Source: an uncultured Collinsella sp. (lineage in GTDB: Bacteria > Actinomycetota > Coriobacteriia > Coriobacteriales > Coriobacteriaceae). Taken from it: a stretch of 64,000 bases of DNA. Every line of letters begins with the position of its first letter. Position 1 is the stretch's first letter. Shown here piece by piece: positions 36,812 through 45,396 of this stretch. The notes below the pieces were generated by a model. That model did no database searches. It saw nothing but the letters and a program-made list of their open reading frames with translations, and was not told the origin of the DNA. A program made the position numbers and the translations under genes. The stretch lies in contig URPJ01000002.1 in assembly GCA_900549745.1 (NCBI GenBank), positions 62,001-126,000 of the forward strand, written 5' to 3'.

Positions 36812-37792
36812 CTAGACCGTCTGAAGCTTCTCGACCTCGTCAAGGTTCTCGGTCAGACGCGCAGCAAACGTCGAAAGCGGATGCGGATGCGTATCGAACT
36901 CGTAAGCCGTCTCGGTGGAATGGATCACGGTGCCGACGCCGGCATCGGTCAGCAGCTCCAGGAGCAGCGAATGCGGCGTAGTACCGTTAATGATGTGGGC
37001 ACGAAATACGCCGCCGGTAAGCGCATCGACGGCCGCACGCAGCTTGGGAATCATGCCCTTATCGACCTCGCCGCCGTAGAGCATTTCGTTAACCTCGTCG
37101 AGCGTTAGGTTGGAGATAAGCGAGTCCTTGTCGCTAAAGTCCTTGTACAGGCCATCGACATCGGTCAAAAAGATCGCCTTATGCGCGTGGAGCGCCGCGG
37201 CAACGGCACCGGCGGCGGTGTCGGCGTTGATGTTGAAGAAACCGCCGTCCTCCCCCGCCGCGACGGTAGCGATGACGGGGATGTACTCGCTATCGAGCAG
37301 GCGCTCGATATAGTCGGTGTTGACGTGCGTGACCTTGCCCACGCGGCCGAGCTCTGGGTCGAGTGGCTCGGCGATAAGGGTGCCGGCGTCGCTGCCGGAC
37401 ACGCCCACGGCCAGGTTGCCGTGGTGGTTGAGCGCCGCGACCAGCTCCTGATTGACCTTGCCGCCCAGTACCTCGCGCACGATGTCCATGGTGGCAGGCG
37501 TAGTCACGCGCTGGCCGTTCTTAAACTCGACGGGGATGTCGTAGTGGCTGAGCGCCTCGTTGATAGCCTTGCCGCCGCCATGCACGATGACGGGGCGCAT
37601 ACCGATGATCTTGAGCAAAACGATGTCGCTCATCACGTCGCGGCGCAGCTGCTCATCAACCATGGCGGCTCCGCCATATTTGATAACAACCGTCTTGCCG
37701 GTCAGGTTCTTAATCCACGGCAGTGCTTCGAACAGCAGCTGCGCGGTTGCTTCGTTGGATTCGATCGAACGACAATCGCGTGCGAATTTCAT
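36812..37792 (-). CDS. argB: Acetylglutamate kinase
   Basis: 326 residues from the ATG at 37792 (MKFARDCRSIESNEATAQ), preceded by GACGAGG; an upstream ATG extends into the argJ side without a ribosome site. ArgB phosphorylates N-acetylglutamate, the committed step. KTVVIKYGGAAM at about 32-43 holds the ATP Lys and glycine loop, PVIVHGGGKAINEAL at about 68-82 the second glycine motif, and NINADTAAGAVAAAL the C-terminal ATP site. The N-terminal helix (about 1-28) is the kind that mediates arginine feedback in hexameric enzymes. Confidence 0.95.
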   Translation of the reverse strand: MKFARDCRSIESNEATAQLLFEALPWIKNLTGKTVVIKYGGAAMVDEQLRRDVMSDIVLLKIIGMRPVIVHGGGKAINEALSHYDIPVEFKNGQRVTTPATMDIVREVLGGKVNQELVAALNHHGNLAVGVSGSDAGTLIAEPLDPELGRVGKVTHVNTDYIERLLDSEYIPVIATVAAGEDGGFFNINADTAAGAVAAALHAHKAIFLTDVDGLYKDFSDKDSLISNLTLDEVNEMLYGGEVDKGMIPKLRAAVDALTGGVFRAHIINGTTPHSLLLELLTDAGVGTVIHSTETAYEFDTHPHPLSTFAARLTENLDEVEKLQTV

Positions 37793-37873
37793 AATCTGCC
37801 TCGTCTTTCGTATCGTTATCGCGCCGTGCTCCGCTGTCCGCAATCGCGGCAAGATGCGCAGCGTGCCTGGAAT

Positions 37874-39142
37874 CTAGGAACGGTAGTCACCGTTAATGGA
37901 GATGTACTCGTGCGTGAGGTCGCAGGTCCACACGGTCGTTGCCGCGTCGCCTGCGCCCAGGTCGGCCGAGATCACGATCTCGGGCGCCTCGAAACGTCGT
38001 AGAGCCTCGTCCTCGTCAAAGGGAACAGTCAGACCATCGCGACAGACAGGCATGCCCATCATGTCGATGGAAACGTCTTCCTGATTAAACTTCACGCCGC
38101 ACTTGCCGAGTGCCATGACGACGCGGCCCCAGTTGCAGTCGTGGCCGGCGATGCAGGTCTTAACGAGCGGCGAGTTGGCAACGGCGCGAGCGGCGATATC
38201 GGCCTCCTCGTCGTTCACGGCGCCGGTAACGTTGACCGTAACAAGCTTGGATGCGCCCTCGCCATCGGCGGCGATATTGCGCGCCAGGCTCTCGCACACC
38301 TCGTGCACGGCAAATGCCAACTCGTCGAAGGCATCGGAGCCCTCGACGATAGGCTCGGCATCTGCGGCAGCGGCGCCGGAGGCAAGCATGATGCAGGTGT
38401 CGTTGGTCGAGGTGTCGGAATCGACCGTTACCTTGTTAAAGGTCTGCTTGACGGTCGAGAGCAGCAGGGTATGAAGTGCCGCAGGCTCGACGGGGGCATC
38501 GGTGGTGATAACTGCGATCATGGTGGCCATGTTGGGCATAATCATGCCCGAGCCCTTGCACATTCCGCCTACCGTATAGACATTGCCCGCATGACCCGCA
38601 GCCTCACTGACGTAGGACACGGCGTACTCCTTGGAGTGCGTGTCGGTCGTCATGATGGCGCGAGCGGCATCGGCTCCACCGTGGGCGGAGAGCGCCTCGT
38701 AGGCAGCAGGAATGGCGGTCTCAAACGTGTCGATCGGCAGAATCTGGCCAATCACGCCCGTGGAGGCAACCAGAATCTGCTGGGGCCCGCAGCCGATGAC
38801 CTGCGATGCGATGCTGCACGTCTCGCGCGCGCATGCAAGGCCGGTCTCACCCGTGGCGGCGTTGGCATTGCCAGAGTTGACCGAAACGCCGGCGATGATT
38901 CCGTAGCCCTTGTCGGCACCGCCCAGGTTGGCACGGCTCACCTGCACGGGTGCCGCGCAAAAGCGATTGGTGGTAAACACGCCGGCGCCGGGACAGGGTT
39001 TATCGGGCACGACGAGCGCGTAATCCAGACGCTCGGGGTTCTTGCGGAACCCAGCGTGGATGCCTGCAGCCTTAAAACCAGCCGCAGCCGTAACGCCACC
39101 CTCGACGGCGCGAATCTTGATATCAAACAGCTCGGTATTCAT
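37874..39142 (-). CDS. argJ: Bifunctional ornithine acetyltransferase / N-acetylglutamate synthase
   Basis: 422 residues. ArgJ recycles the acetyl group from acetylornithine to glutamate. GGVTAAAGFKAAGIHAGFR is the N-terminal motif; KGSGMIMPNMATMIAVITTD near 190 contains the autoproteolytic Ala-Thr bond whose Thr becomes the nucleophile; VDSDTSTNDTC is a core motif; the chain ends HEYISINGDYRS as usual. Whether it is mono- or bifunctional cannot be read from sequence; no separate argA was seen here. Confidence 0.95.
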   Translation of the reverse strand: MNTELFDIKIRAVEGGVTAAAGFKAAGIHAGFRKNPERLDYALVVPDKPCPGAGVFTTNRFCAAPVQVSRANLGGADKGYGIIAGVSVNSGNANAATGETGLACARETCSIASQVIGCGPQQILVASTGVIGQILPIDTFETAIPAAYEALSAHGGADAARAIMTTDTHSKEYAVSYVSEAAGHAGNVYTVGGMCKGSGMIMPNMATMIAVITTDAPVEPAALHTLLLSTVKQTFNKVTVDSDTSTNDTCIMLASGAAAADAEPIVEGSDAFDELAFAVHEVCESLARNIAADGEGASKLVTVNVTGAVNDEEADIAARAVANSPLVKTCIAGHDCNWGRVVMALGKCGVKFNQEDVSIDMMGMPVCRDGLTVPFDEDEALRRFEAPEIVISADLGAGDAATTVWTCDLTHEYISINGDYRS

Positions 39143-39276
39143 CGTCTTTATGACTCCTTATGTCAAACAAAAAACGGACATCGGTTGGTGCGCCATGCCA
39201 GTCGTGATCATGAGACCAGCTTAAGAGTGGCGCCCCACTCGATGCCCGACTACCAAATCGTTAACAATCGAATGTG

Positions 39277-40347
39277 CTACACCGGGCACGCCACTGTGGG
39301 CAAGCCTCGTCGCTCGTCAAAGCCAAAGACGATATTGGCGCACTGGACTGCTTGGCCCGCAGCGCCCTTGCACAGATTGTCGATGGCGCCCGTCGCCACC
39401 AGCACGCCCGCGCGCTTGTTGAGCGCGAGGCCGATCTGGGCGGCGTTGGTGCCGACGACCGAAGCCGTCTTGGGCTGCTGGCCGGCGTCGAGTACGCGCA
39501 CAAAGGTGTGACCGGCATAGAACTGCTTGTAATAGTCGACAACGTCCTCAAGAGCCAAGGAGTCGATGGCCTGCGGCGCGAGCGGCATCGTCACCGTGGA
39601 GAGCAGGCCGCGCTTGAGCGGTGCCAGATGCGGGGTAAAGACGACGCGATCGGTTAAGCCAAGGATTTGCTCAATCTCGGGCGTGTGGCGATGTTTACCC
39701 ACGCCATAGGCTTCCAGGTTCTCGTCGGCGCTGCAAAAGTGGGTGCGGGCGTTGCAGGACTTACCGGCACCCGTCACGCCACTGATGGCATCGACGATTA
39801 CGGGACCGTTCTCTGCCACCCAACCCGCACGCACGGCAGGAGCAGCAGCAAGACTCGTTGCGGTGGGATAGCAACCGGCGCAGGCGACCAACACGGGCCT
39901 GCCAGCGGCATGGCTGGAAGCAGCGGTCTCTAAGTCCTCGCAGAACAGCTCGGGCAGGCCGAAAGCGCGGGTCTTGAGCAACTCGGGGCTCGTGTGCTTG
40001 GCGGCATACCAGGCCTCAAAGGTGGCCGGATCGCTCAGGCGATAGTCGGCCGAGAGGTCAATGCAGGAGACTCCCGCGGCAAGCAGGGCGGGCACCTGAG
40101 CCATGGCCGCGGTATGCGGCACGGCCAAGAAGACGGCGTCGCAGGATTTAAGCTCGGGGGCGTCATGCGTGGTGAAAACCAGATCGCTCACGCCAGCAAA
40201 GCTCGGATACACCGCGGACAACGGCTGGCCGGCATCGGCGTTGGACGTAATGGCGACAAGTTCAAACTCGGGATGACCGAGCACGAGGCGAATGAGCTCG
40301 GCTCCGGCATATCCAGCCGCGCCGACGATTCCAACCTTCAAAGACAT
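39277..40347 (-). CDS. argC: N-acetyl-gamma-glutamyl-phosphate reductase
   Basis: 356 residues, type 1 ArgC. VGIVGAAGYAGAELIRL at about 5-21 is the NADP-binding loop, FLAVPHTAAM near 75 follows, and VACAGCYPTATSLAAAP near 150 carries the catalytic Cys. HRHTPEIEQIL contains the active-site His. GACAAGGAGT precedes the ATG. It is the first gene of argCJBD; a long dyad upstream (40433-40469) is a candidate arginine-repressor site. Confidence 0.96.
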   Translation of the reverse strand: MSLKVGIVGAAGYAGAELIRLVLGHPEFELVAITSNADAGQPLSAVYPSFAGVSDLVFTTHDAPELKSCDAVFLAVPHTAAMAQVPALLAAGVSCIDLSADYRLSDPATFEAWYAAKHTSPELLKTRAFGLPELFCEDLETAASSHAAGRPVLVACAGCYPTATSLAAAPAVRAGWVAENGPVIVDAISGVTGAGKSCNARTHFCSADENLEAYGVGKHRHTPEIEQILGLTDRVVFTPHLAPLKRGLLSTVTMPLAPQAIDSLALEDVVDYYKQFYAGHTFVRVLDAGQQPKTASVVGTNAAQIGLALNKRAGVLVATGAIDNLCKGAAGQAVQCANIVFGFDERRGLPTVACPV

Positions 40348-40432
40348 ATCAGACTCCTTGTCTGCGATTTATGCACCGATGCGCATTTCGCAGCGGTCGT
40401 TATGAAGTGGGTTGAAACTTTAGCACCAAAAG

Positions 40433-40469
40433 ATGCATGAACACGTAAATGGTTTACATATTCATGCAT
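40433..40469. promoter_or_regulatory. 37-bp nested dyad upstream of argC, candidate ARG box
   Basis: ATGCATGA and TCATGCAT (8-bp arms, 40433-40440 and 40462-40469) flank an inner dyad GTAAA-TGG-TTTAC (40445-40457). On the minus strand TGAATATGTAAAC resembles the AT-rich half of Gram-positive ARG boxes. It lies 86 bases before the argC start. Confidence 0.55.
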
Positions 40470-40513
40470 TGAAACATTCCCGACACATTCGCTTGAAGGA
40501 ATTGACAAATGGA

Positions 40514-40567
40514 GCGGGCCCCGTATTGACCGGCACTCCTTACGGTGCCGGGCAACACGGGGCCCGC
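40514..40567 (-). terminator. Terminator of the FMN-riboswitch operon
   Basis: An 11-bp GC-rich stem GCGGGCCCCGT with its partner at 40557-40567 and a nested GGCAC/GTGCC hairpin. Only a short T-rich stretch follows on the minus strand. It lies between the last flavoprotein gene and argC. Confidence 0.6.
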
Positions 40568-40604
40568 CCATGCGAAAACTAAGTTGTTAGGATGAGCCAG
40601 CTGG

Positions 40605-41015
40605 CTAGAGCTCGACCGGCACCCATTCGTCGTGATTGCAGATAAAAGCCTCGGGATCCTCGACGCTAAAGAAGACGAGCGTGGGGTCGTTAGTCCCCTC
40701 ATAGTGCTCGCCCAGGCGCTCAAGATGCTTCCAACCGGCCTCGCGCATTTCACTCGAAGCCCGGTCTTCCAGCCCCGCACGCCCGCGCAGGATCAACCAA
40801 CCATGGCCCGGCCACCAACTCGTGGCCTCAAAGCGCTGGTTTTGCAGAAGCTCTTGCCACACATCTTTGGTGCGCGCCGTCACAAACCACAGCTTGCCGT
40901 CCTGAATCTGTGCAAACGAGAACGGACGCACATGTGGCTGCCCGTCCACGCTTGTCGCCAGATACCACGCCGGCACCGACGTCAAATACTCCAAAACCGT
41001 ATTCAATCCGTCCAC
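40605..41015 (-). CDS. Pyridoxamine 5'-phosphate oxidase-like flavin-binding protein
   Basis: 136 residues. A small split-barrel protein of the PNPOx-like superfamily: VPAWYLATSVDGQPHVRPFSF, DGKLWFVTARTKDVWQEL, RFEATSWWPGHGWLILRGRA. Relatives bind FMN or F420 and reduce small molecules. The start is GTG at 41015, with AGGAGG before it. It is a tandem paralogue of the next gene upstream, with the same blocks in order. It is the last gene of the ribU-ecfA-ecfT run; the substrate is unknown. Confidence 0.82.
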   Translation of the reverse strand: MDGLNTVLEYLTSVPAWYLATSVDGQPHVRPFSFAQIQDGKLWFVTARTKDVWQELLQNQRFEATSWWPGHGWLILRGRAGLEDRASSEMREAGWKHLERLGEHYEGTNDPTLVFFSVEDPEAFICNHDEWVPVEL

Positions 41016-41059
41016 GTTTCCTCCTGTACTAGCTAGTTTGGGAGCCTGGTTTGTGTGAG

Positions 41060-41506
41060 CTAGAGCTCCAGGCGCTCCTCGCTGCCGTCGATATCGCAGA
41101 ACCGCGCGGCGATGTTGCGGACCGAGAAGAACGCAAGGCGGCCGTCGTTGGCGCTCTCGTGTTCCTCGCCGATGCCCACCATGTGCTTAAAACCCGCTTG
41201 ACGCACCTTGTCGCTCGCAACTGCGTCGTCCTCAAGTGCGGCCTCGCCGGTCAACACGATCCAGCACTCCCCCGGCTTCCAGCCCGAGAGTTCAAACTTG
41301 GGATTCGCACTCAGCTCCGCCCACACATCCTTGTCGCGCGACGTGCAAAACCACAACTTACCGTCATCGACCATGGCAAACGAAAACGGCCTCACGCGAG
41401 GCTGATGCCCATCGGCCACATCGGTCGTGGCCAGATACCACGCCGGAATGCGCCTGAGATACGAACAGGCGCGCTCAAGCTGAGCCGTGCGGTCGTTGTC
41501 GGTCAT
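41060..41506 (-). CDS. Pyridoxamine 5'-phosphate oxidase-like flavin-binding protein (tandem paralogue)
   Basis: 148 residues with the same split-barrel blocks as its neighbour: IPAWYLATTDVADGHQPRVR, DGKLWFCTSRDKDVWAEL, FELSGWKPGECWIVLTGEA, AFFSVRNIAARFCD. It starts 30 bases after ecfT and ends 44 bases before the paralogue, so all belong to the riboswitch-controlled run. Placing two predicted flavoproteins behind a flavin transporter suggests FMN as cofactor; this is inference from context. Confidence 0.82.
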   Translation of the reverse strand: MTDNDRTAQLERACSYLRRIPAWYLATTDVADGHQPRVRPFSFAMVDDGKLWFCTSRDKDVWAELSANPKFELSGWKPGECWIVLTGEAALEDDAVASDKVRQAGFKHMVGIGEEHESANDGRLAFFSVRNIAARFCDIDGSEERLEL

Positions 41507-41536
41507 AGGGACCCCTTTCTTGCGCTCGAATCGCGC

Positions 41537-42337
41537 TTAGACAAGTTGAAGATTGATGACGACAACACATGCCACCAGCAGCGCCATCGCCACTGCGGCC
41601 AGTGCATCCCCGCGGCCAAACGTAAGCGCATGCAGACGTGTGCGTCCCTGCTCGCCGTGATAGCAGCGCGCATCCATGGCGGCCGAAAGCGTCTCGGCAT
41701 GACGGAACACGCCGGTGAACAGCGGAATCGCCACACTGCCGAGCATGCGCACACCACCGAGCGGACCGCCCGTCACGCGCGCGCCGCGGCTTGCCTGCGC
41801 GTCCGCCGTCTGCTTCATCTCGGTGGCAAACTGCGGCATAAAGCGCAGCGCGATACCCATAATCATGCCGAGCTCGTGTGCCGGAAGCCCCACGCGCGCA
41901 AGCGGCGCGAGCAAACGCTCAAAGCCCGCAGTGAGATCGAGTGTGGGCGTGGTGAGCGTAATAGCGCTCATGCCGGCCATCATCAGGGTCAGGCGGCACG
42001 CCATAAAGGCAGAGGAATACAAAGACCCCTCGCTCACCCGTAAAAAGCCGAGCTGCCACAGGATGCGCCCGCTCTGGTCGGAAAACAGGTTGAGTATCAC
42101 GACTACCACAACAATCGCCAGTAGCGGCGCCATCGACGACAGAACGCGACGAACCGGCACCCGAGACACGGCATAGATCAGCACGACAAACATTGCGACA
42201 GGGGCCAGTCCGCGGAAGCCGCCGACGGTCAGCGTCGTGATCAGAAACACAAAGCCCAAGAGCAACTTAGTTCGCGGGTCCAGGCGGTGGATCGCACTAT
42301 CGCCGGGATAGTAGCTGCCAAACGAAAACGCCTCCAT
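41537..42337 (-). CDS. ecfT: ECF transporter transmembrane component EcfT
   Basis: 266 residues with five or six hydrophobic segments. The start GSYYPGDSAIHRLDPRTKLL is the EcfT N-terminal signature. The two coupling helices end in Ala-Arg-Gly-type motifs, QASRGA near 190 and MDARCYHG near 228, which contact the ATPases. EcfT couples ATP hydrolysis to vitamin uptake by S components. Its ATG overlaps the ecfA stop (TAATG), so the two are translationally coupled. Confidence 0.92.
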   Translation of the reverse strand: MEAFSFGSYYPGDSAIHRLDPRTKLLLGFVFLITTLTVGGFRGLAPVAMFVVLIYAVSRVPVRRVLSSMAPLLAIVVVVVILNLFSDQSGRILWQLGFLRVSEGSLYSSAFMACRLTLMMAGMSAITLTTPTLDLTAGFERLLAPLARVGLPAHELGMIMGIALRFMPQFATEMKQTADAQASRGARVTGGPLGGVRMLGSVAIPLFTGVFRHAETLSAAMDARCYHGEQGRTRLHALTFGRGDALAAVAMALLVACVVVINLQLV

Positions 42338-44241
42338 TAGCAGCCCTTCTCTCGCGCGACCGTCTTGAATTTAGCAATGTCCGCGACGTTAGAAGGACCG
42401 CCCGAGCAACCGATTAGCAGGTCCACCAACTCGTCTGTCAGCGACTCAACCGTATAGAGGCCGTCAAAGCGCAGCGGCACGCCCGCCTCCGTAAGCGCCA
42501 GCGCCATACGCTGGGCGGCGGGAACGCCCAAGCCGATTGATTTAAGCTCATCGGCATGCGCAAAAACCTGAGCGGGCGTGCCCTCGGCAAACACCGCGCC
42601 CTCGTTCATCACGACAATACGGTCGCAGCAATTGGCCAGGTCATCCATACTATGCGAAACCATGACAACGGTCAGGCCATCGCGGTGAAGTCGATCGATA
42701 AGCTCAAGGAAATCCCTGCGCGCAGCCGGATCGAGCCCCGCCATGGGCTCATCGAGCACCAGGACTTCGGGCTCCATGGCGAGCACGCCGGCGAATGCCA
42801 CACGCCGTTGCTGACCGCCCGAAAGCTCAAAGGGACTCTTGTCGCCGACCGTGGAAAGGTCGAGGCCCACGCGTGAGAGCGATGACTCGACACGACGGTC
42901 GACTTCATCTTGCGGCAAGCCAAGGTTATGCGGACCAAACGCCACGTCCTGCGCCACGGTTTCGGCAAACAGCTGACGCTCAGGATATTGAAACACCACG
43001 CCGACCTTGGCCTTAACCGCGGCGGCGTCTTTCTTGTTTGACAGATCGAGCCCCAGCGCGCGAACGGATCCCTCCTGGGGGCGAATCAAACCGTTGAGAT
43101 GCTGGACCAGCGTCGACTTACCCGAACCGGTATGACCTGCCAAGCCCAGGAACTCGCCGCGACGCACCGTCAGCGATACATCGCGCAGCGCCCACGGGCT
43201 GCTTGGGTCGTTTCCCCAGAGAGCCTGTTTGCTCGATTTGCCCGCAGTGGCCGAGCGCTTATGCCAGCGGCGGCGCTCGCGCGGACTGAGCGAATAACTG
43301 TACGAAACATGGGATAGCTCGATGACGGGCTCCGACGCGTTGCCCTCGTTGTCTACCGGAACAGTGCCGTCAGCGATTTCCGACTGGGATACGGAAGACT
43401 GCCCCGCGATGCCTGCCCCACTTCGCTCGGCATAAGCCTGCGCAATCTCGGCGACCATATCCGCCTCACGTACCTGCGCGCAAACGGGCACGCCCTCCGC
43501 ACGAAGTGCCATGCCCAAACGGCACGACTCTGGCATGTCAAGGTTGAGCTGAACGAGTTCATTCGCCCGCGTCAGAATCTCATCGGGCGTACCCAGCATG
43601 GCAACTCGTCCCGTCTGAAACACGGCGACACGATCGGCCTCGGCAGCCTCCTCCATAAAGTGCGTAATCATCACGATGGTCATGCCGCGAGCGTGCAACG
43701 CGCGGCAAGCCTTCATGAGGCCCTTGCGTCCACGCGGATCGAGCATCGAGGAAGCCTCGTCCAATATGAGCACGCGCGGTTCCATGGCGAGCACGCCGGC
43801 AAGCGCCACGCGCTGCTTTTGGCCGCCCGAAAGCGCATGGGTCTCGTGGCGCTCAAAGCCCACCAGGCCCACACCCTTCAGCGCCTCGCGTACGCGCTGC
43901 GCAATTTGCGCCGATGGCACGCCAAGGTTTTCGGGACCAAACGCAACGTCATCTTCGACAAGCGTTGCCACCAGCTGGTCGTCGGGATTCTGGAATACCA
44001 TGCCCGCGGTCGAACGAATGTCGTAGACCAGCTCGGGGTCGGACGCATCCATGCCGTTGATGCGTACCGTGCCCGCATCGGGCTGCAACAGCGCATTCAG
44101 ATGCTTGGCAAACGTCGACTTGCCCGACCCATTGCCACCGAGGATGCAGAAAAACTCGCCGTCCTCGATATTCAGATCGACGCCGTCGAGCGCCGGTACG
44201 GCACCGTCATAGCTAAAGGAAACGCCCCGACACTCAATCAT
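42337..44241 (-). CDS. Fused ECF transporter ATPase (EcfA1-EcfA2 in one chain)
   Basis: 634 residues with two complete ABC domains joined by a linker of about 70 residues. First: GGNGSGKST (35-43), LSGGQKQRVALAG, ILDEASSMLD. Second: GHTGSGKST, ELSGGQQRRVAFAG, VLDEPMAGLD. Each also has its Q-loop (FQNPDDQLV and FQYPERQLF). Most ECF transporters use two separate ATPases; the fusion fixes a 1:1 ratio. The ATG overlaps the ribU stop by four bases. Loss of a key residue in either half is not seen. Confidence 0.93.
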   Translation of the reverse strand: MIECRGVSFSYDGAVPALDGVDLNIEDGEFFCILGGNGSGKSTFAKHLNALLQPDAGTVRINGMDASDPELVYDIRSTAGMVFQNPDDQLVATLVEDDVAFGPENLGVPSAQIAQRVREALKGVGLVGFERHETHALSGGQKQRVALAGVLAMEPRVLILDEASSMLDPRGRKGLMKACRALHARGMTIVMITHFMEEAAEADRVAVFQTGRVAMLGTPDEILTRANELVQLNLDMPESCRLGMALRAEGVPVCAQVREADMVAEIAQAYAERSGAGIAGQSSVSQSEIADGTVPVDNEGNASEPVIELSHVSYSYSLSPRERRRWHKRSATAGKSSKQALWGNDPSSPWALRDVSLTVRRGEFLGLAGHTGSGKSTLVQHLNGLIRPQEGSVRALGLDLSNKKDAAAVKAKVGVVFQYPERQLFAETVAQDVAFGPHNLGLPQDEVDRRVESSLSRVGLDLSTVGDKSPFELSGGQQRRVAFAGVLAMEPEVLVLDEPMAGLDPAARRDFLELIDRLHRDGLTVVMVSHSMDDLANCCDRIVVMNEGAVFAEGTPAQVFAHADELKSIGLGVPAAQRMALALTEAGVPLRFDGLYTVESLTDELVDLLIGCSGGPSNVADIAKFKTVAREKGC

Positions 44242-44828
44242 GCGCGGCCTTTGACCTGGTCCTTTTTAGGCGTGATGAGGTTGGAGACCGCTTTATACAC
44301 CGCCAGTGTCAACACCGAGTTAAGCACGGTCTTGATAAGGTTGAACGGCAGCACGGCAGGAATCATGAGCGGGGCGATCACATCGACCGAGCCATACCAG
44401 AACCATACGCCAATGGTAAGGTTTGCGACCATAGACAACGCCGTAGCGGCAATAACGCCGAGCACCAGGCCAATCACGGCACCCTTATAGGTATGCATCT
44501 TCTGATAGACGATAGCCGCAGGCAGAATGTAGCCCAGCGTGGCAACCAGGTTCATAAGCGCGCCGACCCAGTCACCCGTGGTGAGCGCATGGATAACGAT
44601 AGCCATAGCGGCAACAGCAGTGCCGGCGCCAGGACCATACGCAAACCCGCACACCATCGCCGGTACCAGCGACGGGTCATACGTCAAAAACGGCGCCGAA
44701 GGAAGGATAGGCAGCTGCACGTACATAAACAGGGCGCCCAAGGCGCACATCAACGCCATGGTAACGAGCTGTTTGGTGCTCCACCTATTCGTGTTCTCAA
44801 AATGGATATGCTGCGACTGTTCAGACAT
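44238..44828 (-). CDS. ribU: Riboflavin ECF transporter S component RibU-like
   Basis: 196 residues from the ATG at 44828 (MSEQSQHIHF), with AGGTGA before it. Six hydrophobic segments; the first, KQLVTMALMCALGALFMYVQ, contains the S-component motif for contact with EcfT. LPSAPFLTYDPSLVPAMVCGFAYGPG is typical of RibU (FLKYDPSDIP in Firmicutes). It gives substrate specificity to the EcfAT module encoded downstream. The FMN riboswitch directly upstream makes riboflavin the likely substrate. Confidence 0.9.
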   Translation of the reverse strand: MSEQSQHIHFENTNRWSTKQLVTMALMCALGALFMYVQLPILPSAPFLTYDPSLVPAMVCGFAYGPGAGTAVAAMAIVIHALTTGDWVGALMNLVATLGYILPAAIVYQKMHTYKGAVIGLVLGVIAATALSMVANLTIGVWFWYGSVDVIAPLMIPAVLPFNLIKTVLNSVLTLAVYKAVSNLITPKKDQVKGRA

Positions 44829-44841
44829 AAGATCACCTGCC

Positions 44842-45021
44842 TCTTTCATCCGGACTCTAACCGTTGGTACTGGGATCTCACCAGTTCAGCCGGCATGCGA
44901 ACCAACACACGCACGGGTCGCGGACTCATCGGCTCGGTCGCAGACACCTCGCCTGCGCCACGGCGTCCCTTTGACACCGCCCGATTTACCGCCAGTGGGG
45001 AATTCCACCCCGCCCTGAAAC
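44842..45021 (-). ncRNA. FMN riboswitch (RFN element)
   Basis: On the minus strand: TTCAGGGCGGGGTG, AATTCCCCACTGGCGGTAAA, a variable region with GACCCG, GGTGAGATCCCAGTACC, AACGGTTAGAGTCCGGATGA, then AAGAGG. These are the conserved RFN blocks in order. It ends 13 bases before the ribU start with no clear terminator, so FMN probably blocks the ribosome site. One variable arm is longer than usual. Confidence 0.93.
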
Positions 45022-45225
45022 AGCAATTGCAAGTGTAGCACGAGCAGGTTCTCGCGCAAGTATGCCAAGGGTAATTTGTGGCGGAGATCAGTTGCCAAAG
45101 CAACCACGTCCCCCACCCATCCCAAAGCAACGCGCCTTTCGCGCAAAGCGCGAAACAGCGAAGGGGACACGTATCCCTATCGACCACATCCTTCTCCGCC
45201 CGCCGGCCTCAAGGCCGTAAACGCA

Positions 45226-45370
45226 GGGAATCCGGGGGCGGGACGGGGACTTCTCTCCGGAATATTCCGCAGGACGCAAAGAGGCTCCGCAGCGCGAAGC
45301 GCGATGCGGAGCCTCTTTGCATGTCCGAGGACGTTCCGGAGAGAAGTCCCCGTCCCGCCCCCGGATTCCC
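45226..45370 (-). repeat. 145-bp perfect-armed palindrome after groL
   Basis: Two 37-base arms (45226-45262 and 45334-45370) are exact reverse complements. Inside is a second perfect 16-bp stem (45276-45291 and 45305-45320) with a GCGC-GAA-GCGC tip. The structure starts 27 bases after the groL stop codon. No poly-T follows. The spacer 44829-45396 holds only this and the riboswitch. Confidence 0.9.
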
Positions 45371-45396
45371 GGTGGGAGTTCTAGACCTTGTCGGCC

